Of a DNA stretch of 64,000 nucleotides, positions 47,560 through 58,529 are shown one piece after another (the stretch's first letter is position 1; each line of letters opens with the position of its first letter). The DNA lies in NCBI GenBank assembly GCA_011037195.1, contig JAAEAF010002777.1, forward strand, positions 1 through 64,000. Reading direction: 5' to 3'. The DNA comes from Triatoma infestans (Eukaryota; Arthropoda; Insecta; Hemiptera; Reduviidae). A model generated the notes under the pieces. That model did not search any database, was not told the DNA's origin, and worked only from the letters and a program-made list of their open reading frames with translations. The position numbers and the translations under genes are program-made.

Positions 47560-48274
47560 AAAATCTCTCACACAACTTTCTCTTACTCCAGTTATCAAAA
47601 TTATAATTGAAAAACTGTTTTTATATGTCTATTTTATAGTTTGTGAACCAAATTAATTCAAATAAGACGAAAACTGAAAAAACCTTTCAGAAAAAGCCCA
47701 CTTCCGGTTAACTAATTTTCTTGAAACTCTGAATGTTGGCCATCCATTTATTTCTAATTAATTTTGTACGGATGATAGAATTGTATAATCAACTATGATC
47801 GCACTTAGAGAAAAACATAACCCCACCCCTCCCCTAAAAGTGCCATTAAATGAATTTTCCTAGAGAAATGTTTTAAGTAAAAGTTGTAGCTCTTTGTATG
47901 AGTAGTTAATATATAAAGTTTGAAGAAAATCGTCGGAGCCATTTTTGAGAAAATTGCAAAAAATAAAAAAAAAACAATAAGTAAAAGTGGTACTTCCGGT
48001 TGAGGTTTTTTGACAGGTGACCCACTGTCAGATGCCATGGTGATACCTAGACGGAATATCAAGTTTCAACTTTCTACGGTTTTTCGTTTTTGAGCTATGC
48101 TGTCACATACATACACACAGACACACACACACACACATACACACAGACCATTTGCTAAAAACCACTTTTTTGGACTCAGGGGACCTCAAAACGGATATTT
48201 CCGGTGAAAACTCGATATCGAAAATTTGACACGATTACAATACTTCCTCTTACTAGGAGTAAGAGAAAGTAAAA
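47560..48274 (+). mobile_element. AGTAAGAGAAAGT-family copy, near full length
   Basis: Left end AAAATCTCTCACACAACTTTCTCTTACTCC. The middle has ACTTCCGGTTAACTAATTTTC, a minus-strand 85-codon frame (48062-47805) and a (CA)n tract (48119-48142). The right end is GATATCGAAAATTTGACACG, then the hairpin CTCTTACTAGGAGTAAGAG (48248-48266) and AAAGTAAAA. The hairpin stem is 8 bp around a 3-nt loop. About 715 bp; no transposase. Confidence 0.78.
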
Positions 48275-48423
48275 ATTGAATTTTACTTTTCCAAAATCCT
48301 TTTCATCTGTATTCCTTGTTTTCATTTAATATTCTCTTTCTTCTTTTTCTGTTTTACTTATGCATTTTAGTATCATTATTATTGTTTATTTAATGTTAAT
48401 TATTTTACTTTTAATTATAAAAA

Positions 48424-49144
48424 ATCTGGTGTGAAACACTCACACAACTTTCTCTTACTCCAGTTCTCAAAATTATAATTAACAAATTTTATAGTTTGTG
48501 TACCAAATTTAATAAATTCGTAGAAAACTGAAAAAGCTGTCCATTAAAATCGCACTTCCGGTTTACTAATTTTCTTGAAAATTAGAATTTTGGCCATCTA
48601 TTTATCTAATTAATTTTGTTTGGATGATAGAATTGTATAATCAACATGCTAGCTAGCACTTTAGAGAAAAACATAACCCCACTCCTCCGCCAAAAAATTT
48701 CTCAGAGAAATGTTTTAAATAAAAGTTGTGTCTCTTTGTATGTGTAGTATATATACCAGGTTTGAAGAAAATCGACGGACCATTTTTGAGAAAAACGCAA
48801 AAAAGTAAATAAAAAAAACAACAAGTGAAGTGGTACTATCGATTGAGGAATTTTTAGTGATGTCAGATAACATGGTGATACCTAAACGGAATATCAAGTT
48901 TCAACTTTCTACGGTTTATCGTTTTTGAGCTATGCACAAAACATATATTACATACACACACACAAACACAAACACACACACACCCACACACACACCCACA
49001 AACACACACACACAAAGGCCATTAGCAAAAACCACTTTTTTGGACTCAGGGGATCTCAAAACGGATACTCCCGATGAAAACTCGATATCGAAAATTGGAT
49101 ACGATTACAATACTTCCTCTTACTAAGAGTAAGAGAAAGTAAAA
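48424..49144 (+). mobile_element. AGTAAGAGAAAGT-family copy, near full length
   Basis: Left end TCTGGTGTGAAACACTCACACAACTTTCTCTTACTCC. The interior is closely similar to the previous copy (same order of blocks; (CA)n at about 48954-49014). The right end is CTTCCTCTTACTAAGAGTAAGAGAAAGTAAAA. The two copies are separated by about 150 bp of AT-rich DNA and lie in the same orientation. Confidence 0.8.
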
Positions 49145-49279
49145 TAAGTACCTTTAATTATATATAAAAATATCGTAATCACGTTGCTCTGTCACTAATG
49201 GTCTGTCAGTTAGTGTTTTTCTGATTTTTTTTTGTTTTCATTTGTAGCTTTTTTTTTTTTAATAAAGACATTTTATTAT

Positions 49280-49322
49280 TTGAAAATGGGGTGTGTGTGT
49301 GGTGTGTGTGTGTGTGTGTGTG
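49280..49322. repeat. (GT)n microsatellite
   Basis: GTGTGTGTGTGG(TG)n tract, part of a minus-strand fragment of the AGTAAGAGAAAGT family that continues to about 49380 (AACAGCATAGCTCAAAAACG). Confidence 0.75.
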
Positions 49323-49394
49323 TACGTATAGTATCTATGTGAACAGCATAGCTCAAAAACGAAAAATCGTAGAAAGTTCAAACTTATTATATCT

Positions 49395-49505
49395 GCTAAA
49401 TTTATATTCGTTTGAAAAATGTTAATGGTAATGTAGGTGCTTCCGTCCCCGTCCACGACACCTAATTTGGTAGCTGGACGAACGTTGAGACCGCCCGAAA
49501 AATAA
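49395..49505 (+). mobile_element. SINE-2 fragment, no head
   Basis: GCTAAATTTATATTCGTTTG, then GTTAATGGTAATGTAGGTGC and CCACGACACCTAATTTGGTAGC match the body of the SINE at 56705-56880. The tRNA-like head is missing, so this is a 5'-truncated copy. Confidence 0.65.
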
Positions 49506-49744
49506 GGCATTACTTTACTAGTTCAGATTTTTATTATGTAAATGAAAAATTTTTATTAGAAATTGGAATGTTAACTACATTTCATTGAACTTATAATTGC
49601 CAGCCTAGACCTGCCATAACTACTGATATAGAAGTTCAATTAAGGATTACAAAACCTATTCTATATATGTCGTTATCTAATTGCTTGCATTTGTACCTTA
49701 TTACTAAAGGTAAGAAAATTCTAATCAGAAGAAAGAGGGTCAAA

Positions 49745-50390
49745 GAAAACTGTGTTACTGTAAGATGGGCAAATCAGCTTCTGAGATTTTTGAAACACTT
49801 CATCCTCTGGATATTAGCCGTTTTTCTGTCATATCATTAACAGGTATAGCGGCCCCCTCTTTTCCAGCGACCGCCTTCATTCCGATCGCCCTCGTACACT
49901 ACGCTTAGAAAACGCGATTATCCGCAATCAGGGGACAGTAGAGTGAGACAGGAATCTAAGAAAGGTCTATGTCAAGATGGATTATAAGCGACCTACGGAC
50001 GGGTGGTTATCGGAGAATAAATCACAGGTCGTAATCACACTTACTACTTAAACATGCTCTCAAGCAAATTTGAGAAAGTACAGATTTAAAGTTCTGTTGC
50101 AGCGTTTTACGCACACCATCTACACAGAAAAATTTTGTTCATTTATGGAAAAAATGTAGCCACCGAAATGATATGCGTATCGGTACAAAGCTTTCTAGGG
50201 AAGCACAGGAAGTGATTGGTAAAGTTTGAAGATGGGATCATCCGAGTTTCCGTTAAGTTTGTTGAGCAGTCAACTATCTAGGGTCAACAGAAACTCATTT
50301 TTGAAAAGAAAAAGGTGTTAAAAGCAGATTCCGCAAATATTGTAGAGGAAACGCTTTGAAAAACCAATAATATTGAAAACTACTAAAGAT
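49745..50390 (+). pseudogene. Mariner-type transposase relic (second family)
   Basis: Plus-strand pieces follow the order of a Tc1/mariner transposase. MGKSASEIFETLHPLDISRF is the N-terminal HTH region. NAIIRNQGTV and NLRKVYVKMDYKRPT belong to the second HTH. KVLLQRFTHTIYTEK leads into the first catalytic block, followed by SREAQEVIGKV and a THFEKKGVKS-like piece. The first catalytic block reads ILFIYGKN where the family has an Asp, so the Asp is lost. Frame changes and stops are frequent. C-terminal third and terminal repeats not found. Confidence 0.7.
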
Positions 50391-50399
50391 TCAGTAAAA

Positions 50400-51760
50400 A
50401 TTATAAGTTTGAAGAAAGTCTGCCAATTATAATTCTGTAAACTGTAGTAAGAGTGTGAGTGTATTCAAGTATCTCAGAACATGTATTTCCGGGGAAAATT
50501 CAATTTTGAAAATTTGGGACGATCAGAAAGCTTTCTCTCCATGCAGCTGGAGCAAGTATAAAATCGTTGGGAAAACTTCCGTTACAGTTTTTAATTTCAT
50601 CAAATTTGCTGAACTGAAATACAAACTACATACTTAGGGGCGCCTCCCCGCTCTAACTTGCCAAATTTAAATCAGCACACATTATTCTATTTATTTTATT
50701 AATACATATAAATAACAAAATTAGATTTGAGTGGGGCCTATAGTGGCGCTATATGGATCTGTCTCTGGGAACAAATATACTTTTATAATTTATTGCCCTG
50801 AGAGTAGAGTAAATAATGAATTATTATAAACGTGATCGTTTTATATTATTGCAAAGAAATAATTATGTATGAGGTTATATTGAATGATAGCCTGGTTATC
50901 ACAGTTGCCAACTGTTGTTATACAAAAAATCGTATAGATGAATAGTTTGTTAGCGCTAGGATTTACCAAAAAAAAAAGGATGTACAGGCTAACCTTGCCA
51001 AACAGGAAGTTTAGTATCATCGTGTATTATAGTTTTTCACCGGAAATACTAGAAAAACAAATCGTATACCTTTTATTATAATATATTTTATTGAGAATGT
51101 TGCATAAGTATTTTTTTGTTCCCTTACAAAAACTTTAAAATCTGTTGTCAACACATTGATGTGCATGAGCTAATTGAATGCGACTACATTGCAGCCCACA
51201 AGAAATCCCCAAGTACAATTTGCAACCTAACCTCTAAATTTCCAGAACCATCAATCTGGGAAATTGTTTCAAACAAATGTGATAGGCTTAGAAGTAAGCA
51301 ACTAAAGAATATCGTCGGGAGCTATTTTCCGGAAAATTCTATAAATATTCAGAAATCTACTCAAGGTAGTAACACATTCGGTGAAGTGTTTTTCCTTAAA
51401 CTAGGAATTCTTGTATATAATTAATAGGACCTAACATTTTTCTGGTAGTAGAACTGAAAGTGATATTTTAAACATTGCAGCATTGCCCCCCCAAAAAAAC
51501 AAATTTTCCTTGTGAGGTTTCTAATAAAAGTGATAAATCTATGGGCGTTTAGTTAGTATACGAAGTTTAAAGAAAATCGTTGGTGTGGTTTTCTTGAAAA
51601 TCTTTTAAAAAATCAGAAGGTTGTAAGGTTCCATACCTTACAATGTGTTGAAGAGCCACTTTAGAGGAAAGCTTAACGACGTTGCACCTCCCCCAGAATC
51701 CTTCTGTTCAATCAAGTTTCTCGGACAAAGATTTCAAATAAAAATGAAACGGCTATTTTT
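50400..51760. repeat. Scattered AGTAAGAGAAAGT-family fragments
   Basis: Short pieces: an inverted left end near 50425-50462, right-end-like CACCGGAAATAC near 51038, and internal blocks (GAAAATCGTTGG, AGAGGAAAGCTTAACG) from 51260 to 51730. The frame at 51116-51424 contains VNTLMCMSxLIECDY-like sequence but I recognise no domain. Confidence 0.45.
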
Positions 51761-51930
51761 TTTTTCTAATTTAAGACGTGTCAACATCTATGGTCATCGG
51801 CGCCCGGAGTCTTCTCAGTGCACTGCAGGTATCCGGACAGTGTTCTCTCTAAGGGTAGCATAGCTGGACTCGAACCTGGGTCCTCCGCGTGGGAGTCCAG
51901 TACGCTAACCACTTAACTATTGCGTTCCCT
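51758..51930 (-). mobile_element. SINE-1 copy D with 13-bp target duplication
   Basis: The insert is bounded by TGAAACGGCTATT at 51745-51757 and 51931-51943, giving exact ends. On the minus strand it begins AGGGAACGCAATAGTTAAGTG (A box), has B box GGTTCGAGTCC, an ACACTGTCCGGA-type body and a tail ending GACCATAGATGTTGACACGTC plus an A-run. It uses the second tail variant (also at 56198-56441). It is a Pol III-type SINE mobilised by a LINE. Confidence 0.85.
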
Positions 51931-51999
51931 TGAAACGGCTATTATTATTATTATTATAACGACTATTAACGGAGTCGTTAATACGTAATCTATAAAATA

Positions 52000-52440
52000 A
52001 TCAAGTTTTTATTATTTTCTCTCAGTCCTAGTAGTGAGTATTGCGATCGTGCCGAATTTTAGAAATGGAGTTTTTACGGAAATAAATGTTGGAAAAGAAA
52101 AAATGTTTCTATCGAATATTCTGGTGCAGACAAAATATCGAAAACGAAAAAGCACAGGATGTTCAAACTTGACATTCCGTCTAGGTACTACCACCACATC
52201 AGTCATGAAAGTTTCGGGCAAAATCCATTAACCGGAAGATTTTCTTTTCAGTTTTTCGCGATTTTCTGGGAAATGGCTTCAACGATTTTCTTTAAACTTT
52301 GGAATGCTGATTGCACAGATAAATTCTATAACATCAATTTAAAAGTTTTTTCCCGAAAAACTGATTTAGGGAGTTCTGCGTAAAATGAGGCGTTAAATTT
52401 CAGATGTAATTTGAGTTACTTCAAAACTATTAATTTATTT
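52000..52440 (-). repeat. AGTAAGAGAAAGT-family copy, minus strand
   Basis: Right end at about 52015-52080 (TTTTCTCTCAGTCCTAGTAGTGAGTATTGCGATCGTG). The plus-strand frame 52159-52383 contains FFAIFWEMASTIFFKLW, the recurring peptide-like stretch of the family. The left end is missing. Confidence 0.6.
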
Positions 52441-52449
52441 CACCCTTCT

Positions 52450-52560
52450 GACTATGATTTTATCCGTCGTAGCATGCTTCATTATTGTTGGTTCTGACCT
52501 GTTTCGGATTCTCATCTACCGTAAGAGTCAGGTTTTCAATTAATTCATTTAAGAGATAAC
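52450..52560. mobile_element. Single arm of the 16.3-kb foldback family
   Basis: CCGTCGTAGCATGCTTCATTA, GACCTGTTTCGGATTCTCATC and a TAAGAGTCAGG piece match one arm of the 16294-16558 element. The second arm is missing. Confidence 0.6.
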
Positions 52561-52802
52561 TTTCTTCAACTTAATGTTTCTAAAAGGTGCGTTGATGCAT
52601 CATATTGGTTGATTTATGCGTGATGATAAAATAATGCAGCACTGCGGAGCCAGCTACATATTCACCCTTCTCTATTTAGGTTGGCACTCTGAAAAAATAA
52701 AATACACAATTTAAAGAAACTTTGACAATTTTAAGATTGTATTAACTGCATTAAGGGAAAGTCGAGTTAGTATTGTGAAATTTGATCACAACAGCGCTAA
52801 CG

Positions 52803-52848
52803 ATCATCGACTGCTGTGGGCGCTAATGACCACAGCAGTCGATGCGCC

Positions 52849-52910
<62 letters not shown>
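52803..52910 (+). mobile_element. Truncated SINE-1 tail with inverted 5' end and long A-tail
   Basis: The target duplication ACAGCGCTAACG occurs at 52791-52802 and 52911-52922. Between them lie CATCGACTGCTGTGG (52805-52819), GGCGCTAATGACC, its exact inverse CCACAGCAGTCGATG (52830-52844), then GCGCCC and about 61 A. Only the SINE 3' tail is present, with an inverted copy of part of it on the 5' side, as expected from twin priming. Confidence 0.85.
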
Positions 52911-52912
<2 letters not shown>

Positions 52913-53036
52913 AGCGCTAACGTCTCCAAGTTATCAGCATCTATCGAACAGTCGCGCCACAGATGTTATGATGCGCATCTGATCGCATCTGTCACTGCTA
53001 CCTAGAAAAAAGCCAAGTATTTGCTCGAATTAAAAA

Positions 53037-53895
53037 ATTTGATGTGAAACAATCATATAACTTTCTCTCACTCTAATTAATACAATTTATTCAAGGAATT
53101 TTCTTTAAACTTGCCACGTTACAATGTTTACTTGGGTTGGCCATAAAAATGGTGGCAGGGATTTTACTTGTATACTTGAGCGGGCCTTATGTAGAGCGCT
53201 CTGTGTCAAAACCAACAAAGCTTATGCAAATTTAAATTTAAACTAACTGATCGACCTCCAATTCCCCTCTAAATTAATTTTTCTCAGAAAAATCTTTCAA
53301 ATAAAATGTGATACGTTTCTATCTATGCAGCAAACAGGTCCATGTTTCAAGATAATCGTTGCAGCAGTTTTCGAGAAAATTCCAAAAACTATTCTGTAAA
53401 ATCGCACTTCCGGTGAACCGATTTTCTTCAATTTGGAATTCTATCAATGCTTTTTATGTGTATTAATATTATGCAGGTGGCAAAACCATATGTGTTACTG
53501 AAGAGGTTCTTTAGAGGAAAGCATAACGTTACTCTGCCCCCAGAACCGCCCCAAAAATCAATTTTTCCAGGGAAAAAAAGAATAGATATTTATGTGTGTA
53601 GGTCGTACAATAGGAAGTTTAAAGAAAATTATTGCTTGGGCTGTTTCTAACAAAATCGCGACAAACTATACAAGAAAACACTCAGTAAAGTCGCACTTCT
53701 CATTGAAGGATTTTGCCCGAAATCTTCGTGTCTGATGTGGTAGTACCTAAACGGCACACCAAGTAAGAGTTTCCTGCGACTTTTCGTTTTTGAGATATTC
53801 TGTTAAAACCCACACCACACACAGACCATTTGGTAAAAACATTTCCATAAGAGGGCCAATAAGCAGGTATTTCCGACGAAAACTCAATCAAGAAC
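53037..53895 (+). mobile_element. AGTAAGAGAAAGT-family copy, right end lost
   Basis: Left end TTTGATGTGAAACAATCATATAACTTTCTCTCACTC; internal CACTTCCGGTGAACCGATTTTC (53404-53425) and TTTGAGATATTCTGTT; the copy ends in CGACGAAAACTCAATC without the terminal hairpin. Confidence 0.65.
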
Positions 53896-54584
53896 CTTAT
53901 AAATAAAATAAGTTCTCAATTAGTTAACCAACAAGCAACTTGTCAGCTATTTTGGCCTAACCAGTTAAACCATCATGCGCCATACCCTTGAACCATACCG
54001 TTATCGTCGCTTCACATCTCTTAATCTGAACTCCTTTCTACCACACCTTTCTCAGTAGAAGGATAAATAAAATTCATGTTTCCGTGTGTAGCAGTAACGA
54101 GTTCCTCGTTTTTCGTCTTCAACATCACCATCTTCAGTACAATTTCCTGTGACAATTACTTATGAATTTCCGGTGAATCAGCAGTTGCGATAATGGAAAC
54201 ACATTGGCAATAATTCCGCTTTAACAGGAAGAAGTAAAAATATGCCTGAGCAATAAAACTGGATGAAGTAGTTGGTGAGATTTATTGAAGATTTTCGAAT
54301 GCAAATTGTATATACCTAATCAAGAGACCCTGCTCTTGTTTTATCAGCAATTATTTCTTAATAGCAATACTTTTCAATAATATATTACTGATTGATTATT
54401 AATTGTTTTTTTCAATTTGAGTTAAATGGTTAGATATTTCGACATGTTTGGCAAACCGGTTTTTAATTTTATCTAAAATTTAAATTACTTATCTTAGTAT
54501 ATGCAGTATATTAATATATAAATGCAAATGCCCTGAATGAGTATTGGTTAGAACAGATCATTTATGAATTCGCTGGGGAATAAA
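53896..54584. other. AT-rich stretch, no gene seen
   Basis: No supported feature. Confidence 0.4.
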
Positions 54585-55088
54585 AAAAATTGCGTGAACA
54601 CTCACACCACTTTCTCTGAATGTGATTAATGGGACCATATTTATTTAAATAATTTGACTTCTATGAGAGCGCCCTGTATCGAACCCACTAACTTCAAGTC
54701 TAACTCACACAAAACCTCAATATTTCCAAAAAAAAAAGAAGGAAAATGTTCCAATGAAAGTTATTATAGGCAGTTATGTGTGTAGATAGTATATTACCTT
54801 TAAAGAAAATCCTTAGAGAAATCGGAAAAACACGAAAATATAAAATAATATTTAGTAAAGCCGCACTTCCGACTGGTAGATTTTGCACTTAAATCGTAGT
54901 GTCAGATGCGATGGCAGAAACTAAACAGCATAACAAGTTTGAACGGTTTTTGGTGTTTGAGATATGTTCTTCATACACACTTTCAAACTATTCGCTAAAA
55001 CACTTTTTTCCGTACTCAGCGGGCATCGAAACATGTATTGCGGCAATTTACACGATTGCAATGCTTTCTCTTATAAGAGAAAGTAAAA
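54585..55088 (+). mobile_element. AGTAAGAGAAAGT-family copy, shortened
   Basis: Left end GCGTGAACACTCACACCACTTTCTCTGAATG; right end GCAATGCTTTCTCTTATAAGAGAAAGTAAAAA with the palindrome TCTCTTATAAGAGA. It is directly followed by the left end of the next copy, with no spacer. Confidence 0.7.
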
Positions 55089-55512
55089 ATCTGGTGTAAA
55101 ACATTCATACAGCTAGTAGAACCACATAGTATCTTGAAAATGAAGCTTTTGTTGCTGCAGCTTTGTATTGGAGGTAATATAGCAAGTGTGAAGAATATCA
55201 TTGGAGCAGTTTTCGAGAAAACTGCAAAAAACTGAAAAAATCCAATCGGTTGAGGGATTTTGGTGGTACTGTCGGATTCATGTAGAATGTCAATTTTGAA
55301 CTTTAAGCGGTTTTTTTTTTTTGAGCTAGGCTTTTCACGCACCCCCCCCCCTCCGCCCACATATATATCTATATGAAAACTATATATATAGTTTTCTAAA
55401 AACCACTGATTTGGACTCAGGGGACCTCAAAACGTATTTCCGGCGAAAACTCGATGTCGCAAATTTGACACGATTACAATACTTCCTCTTACAGTAGTTA
55501 GAGAAAGTAAAA
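55089..55512 (+). mobile_element. AGTAAGAGAAAGT-family copy, joined head to tail
   Basis: It begins TCTGGTGTAAAACATTCATAC immediately after the AAAGTAAAAA of the previous copy and ends CTTCCTCTTACAGTAGTTAGAGAAAGTAAAAA. It is shorter than the near-full copies at 47.6 and 48.4 kb. Confidence 0.7.
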
Positions 55513-56197
55513 ACTCATTCAGCACACCAGTTTTGGATGACCAAAAAAATACGGACATATCGAGGTCACATTAATTTTGAGGAGTTGAATCTTCTGAAGA
55601 GATGAATCTTGTGAAGTTGTTTTGTTTGCAAGATATCTTATCTTCTGTAATTTCTCCTTTGTTTAAAGACAGTTAGTAATAGACCAGAAGAACTAATAAC
55701 CATTGCGTCAAAGTTACCAAATATTGAGTTTCCACCGGAAGTACAAGTTTCTGAGATTCCGTGAGTATGAATTTTTTGGGTCTGTTTGTATATTATGTGT
55801 AATGTGTGGAAAATATCTGAAAAACGAAAAAAATTGCAAGAGATTCAAACCTGATAAATTTCGTTTAGTTTAAAATCCGTCAATGGAGTGTGCGACATTA
55901 ATAATTTTTTTTTTTAATTTTTCGTGAATGAAATTCTGAATCAATTCTTTCATCGATTTATTTTTGATTTTTTTGTTTTGGAAAAAATGATTTTAGACGG
56001 TGGGAAATTTCTAAAAAAATACTTTTTTCCAGACCATGACGCAATGCTTCATCTCATGGCAGTAAGAGAAAGTAAAAACTCAATTTTCCGGCGGGAATTA
56101 AATTTTCTGAAATAGAGAGGAAAAGAGTAGTAAGAGAGAGCAGCGAGAGAGAGTAAAATATTTCAAAAATAAAGATTCTTAAACTTAATATACTGAA

Positions 56198-56441
56198 AAG
56201 CGGAGAGATTAGCTAAGTAGTTAGTGCGTTGGACTCCTACGCGGAAGTCTCGGGTTCGAGTACAGCTGTGCTGCCCTTAGATTTTTTTCCTAGGAACCTC
56301 TACAGCTCACTGGTCGGTGACGGACGGTGTTGTCTGTAGCGAGAGAACACTATCAGGAGGCCGGCAGTGCACTGAGAAGGCTCCGGGCTCTAATGACCAT
56401 AGATAGATGTTGACGCGCCTTAAATTAAAAAAAAAACAAAC
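56198..56441 (+). mobile_element. SINE-1 copy C, full length
   Basis: The head starts GGAGAGATTAGCTAAGTAG (A box) and has GGGTTCGAGTAC (B box, one change). The body is CTAGGAACCTCTACAGC, ACGGTGTTGTCTG and GGAGGCCGGCAGTGCAC; the tail is CTAATGACCATAGATAG-TTGACGCGCC, then an A-run. The 8-bp repeat ATACTGAA at 56190-56197 and 56442-56449 is the likely target duplication. Confidence 0.82.
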
Positions 56442-56704
56442 ATACTGAACGATTATTTTTTCTAGATATTCACAATTTTCTTTAAAACTGGTTTACTAAC
56501 CATAACTGAACCATTTTCTAAGATGATTTTGTAAAGGAGACTTTTTTTTTGGACTTGATAGAAGCGATTATCTGCATACAGTAAGTTCAGGAAGCACCGA
56601 TGCCCTAAGAAATAAACGAACGGTATCCCTTCACCCAGAACAAAAATGGCTGATATAATCAAAATGCAGTGACATACATTCTTTTTAGTAAACTAAAGTA
56701 ATGC

Positions 56705-56880
56705 CTATTTTTCTCAGGCAGGCTTAACATCCAACTACCAAATTAGGTGTCGTGGATGGGAGGCCTACTACCATTAACTTTTTTTTAACGAATATAAAAT
56801 TTAGCATTTATACGCGGGACTCGAACTGGGGTTCTCCCAGTTACAAGTCTAAGCTCATAACCACTACACTAACCCGGCAT
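56705..56880 (-). mobile_element. SINE-2, tRNA-Thr-like head
   Basis: On the minus strand the head is GCCGGGTTAGTGTAGTGGTTATG (A box), an anticodon-like loop CTTGTAA (UGU, Thr) and AGTTCGAGTCC (B box). A body with GTTAATGGTAGTAGGCC and CACGACACCTAATTTGGTAG follows. A second, headless copy is at 49395-49505. It is unrelated to the SINE-1 body. Confidence 0.75.
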
Positions 56881-56881
56881 C

Positions 56882-57770
56882 CTTACATTCTTTTGTAAAT
56901 AACTTGTATAATATATGTGCTGTATAATAACCGGTTAACAGCAGCAATTCCTTGTACAATATTTTACTTCTTTAATAGTACATTGGCAACATTATTTCAT
57001 TTCCTTCATTAACTAAAACTGTTAGTCGTAAAGAAGTACAGAACAATGTAATGAAACTGTCCTACAAACTAAATTAACCAATTAAAAATCACTGTAAATT
57101 TTCACGAGAAAAATCCAGAACGTCAAGGTTAAACTTTAATTGATGATCATAATCTTCAAAAAAGAAGAAAAGATAAGAAAAAGAGATACATCAGAAGAAT
57201 GTTATATAATCATACAACTTGCTGGGCAATTATTAATTTTAATGACTGTAATTATTAAAAATATGGAACATTTTTTTTTTTTTTTGTAATAATTACTTTT
57301 AAAATTTCAAAAGGGGCAAAAAAAAAAATTGTTTATAATATGTATAAACTTTTAGATTTTTCATCTTTCTGTTGATTGTTTAATCGATTATTGTCTTTTT
57401 GATAAACATTGAAAAAGTTTGGTGTGACTTATTTATTGCAATTATTAACAGTTCCAAATAATAAAAGAAAAAGAACATTTTATGGAAGGAATACTTAAAC
57501 ATAAAACAAGAAGAACGATATGAAGTAGATACAAAATAAAAGAGGTCAAAAGAATATAATCGAAACAAAAAGGTAAACTTGGGAGGATTTTACAAGGAAC
57601 AGCAATTGTTTTACCGAGTGCTAAAAAAGTTGAGGAAGCGGCAAGCATTTGCGTCAAAACTTTATAAAAGACAAAGAGGAAAATATTCTTCGCCAAAACG
57701 ATGAGATGCTAGGTAAAGTGAATACTTTTAAAATTTGGTATTTAAGGAGAACAAGGTGAAAATATTGTTG
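56882..57770. other. AT-rich stretch, no gene supported
   Basis: Small hydrophobic frames on the minus strand (57380-57696) are composition artefacts of T-rich DNA. Confidence 0.4.
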
Positions 57771-57774
57771 GATC

Positions 57775-58090
57775 TATGGAAAAAATAGAATCCTGAGACG
57801 AAGATGATTTTATAGATTACAATGAATTGGAAGAAGCGCTGGTAGATTTGAAATTAGAACAGCCTGAAATATTGATGAAATCACGCCCCAAGTGTTAAAG
57901 TAGGGAAAGAGGTCTTTTTTGCTCTTAGTTAATCTTGTTTTGAGGCAGTAGAAAATGGCTATGGACTGGGTAGTAGCGATGATTGTTCTAGTTTTTAAAA
58001 AGGGAGACAATAGGGACTGGAACAACCTCAGAGCTATGTCCTTGTTAAGCGTGCCGTATAAGATTTACTCCAAAACGATTGAAAACAAAA
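57775..58090 (+). pseudogene. LINE reverse transcriptase N-terminal fragment
   Basis: Plus-strand pieces: YNELEEALVDLKLEQPEI and ITPQVLK (the conserved stretch before RT motif 1), then VFKKGDNRDWNNLRAMSLLS and YKIYSKTIENK (RT fingers, normally KKGD...NYRGISLL...K). Stops and frame changes separate them. It resembles RTE- or CR1-like RTs more than LINE A or B, but this is a weak impression. The fragment is cut off by a left end of the AGTAAGAGAAAGT family. Confidence 0.7.
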
Positions 58091-58095
58091 AAAAA

Positions 58096-58526
58096 CTGCT
58101 GTGAAATACCCACACCACTTTCTCTTAATGCAGTTTACATAGTTTTATAATTGATTAATTTTCTCAAAACTTATAATTTTTACTAAATGTTTACTTGTAC
58201 TTTCATATTAATAGGTTCAATGTCATGGCTTAGAAGTTAATCGAAGGCGTGGGTTGTTGAAAAACGTATTCTACGCTTGTTGCAACGTCATAATAACAGA
58301 TACCATTGATTTTTCACTGACAACCTATTTATTTAAACTTTTCTACAAACTAAGAATTTTCGTTTTTCAACGTATTATTAAAGTGAGAGAAATTCGTGTG
58401 AATGTTTCGCACCAGATTTTTTCCTTACTCAGGCAATCTCAAAACATATATATATCCGGTGAAAGTTGAATTTCAAAAATTTGACACGACCATAATTCTT
58501 CATACCAAGAGTATGGAGAAAGTAAA
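58096..58526 (+). mobile_element. AGTAAGAGAAAGT-family copy with an extra inverted left end
   Basis: Left end CTGCTGTGAAATACCCACACCACTTTCTCTTAATG. A second left-end module in inverse orientation sits at about 58378-58422 (GTGAGAGAAATTCGTGTGAATGTTTCGCACCAGATTTTTT). The right end is GACCATAATTCTTCATACCAAGAGTATGGAGAAAGTAAAA. Internal blocks are mostly missing. Confidence 0.65.
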
Positions 58527-58529
58527 ACT

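Noticed and set aside
52775..53005. 76-codon frame with a Lys run
   Set aside because: It is the A-tail of a SINE insertion read as Lys codons.
57380..57696. Hydrophobic minus-strand frames that might be membrane proteins
   Set aside because: Phe/Leu/Ile/Ser composition is what T-rich DNA gives by chance; no splice partners or conserved motif.
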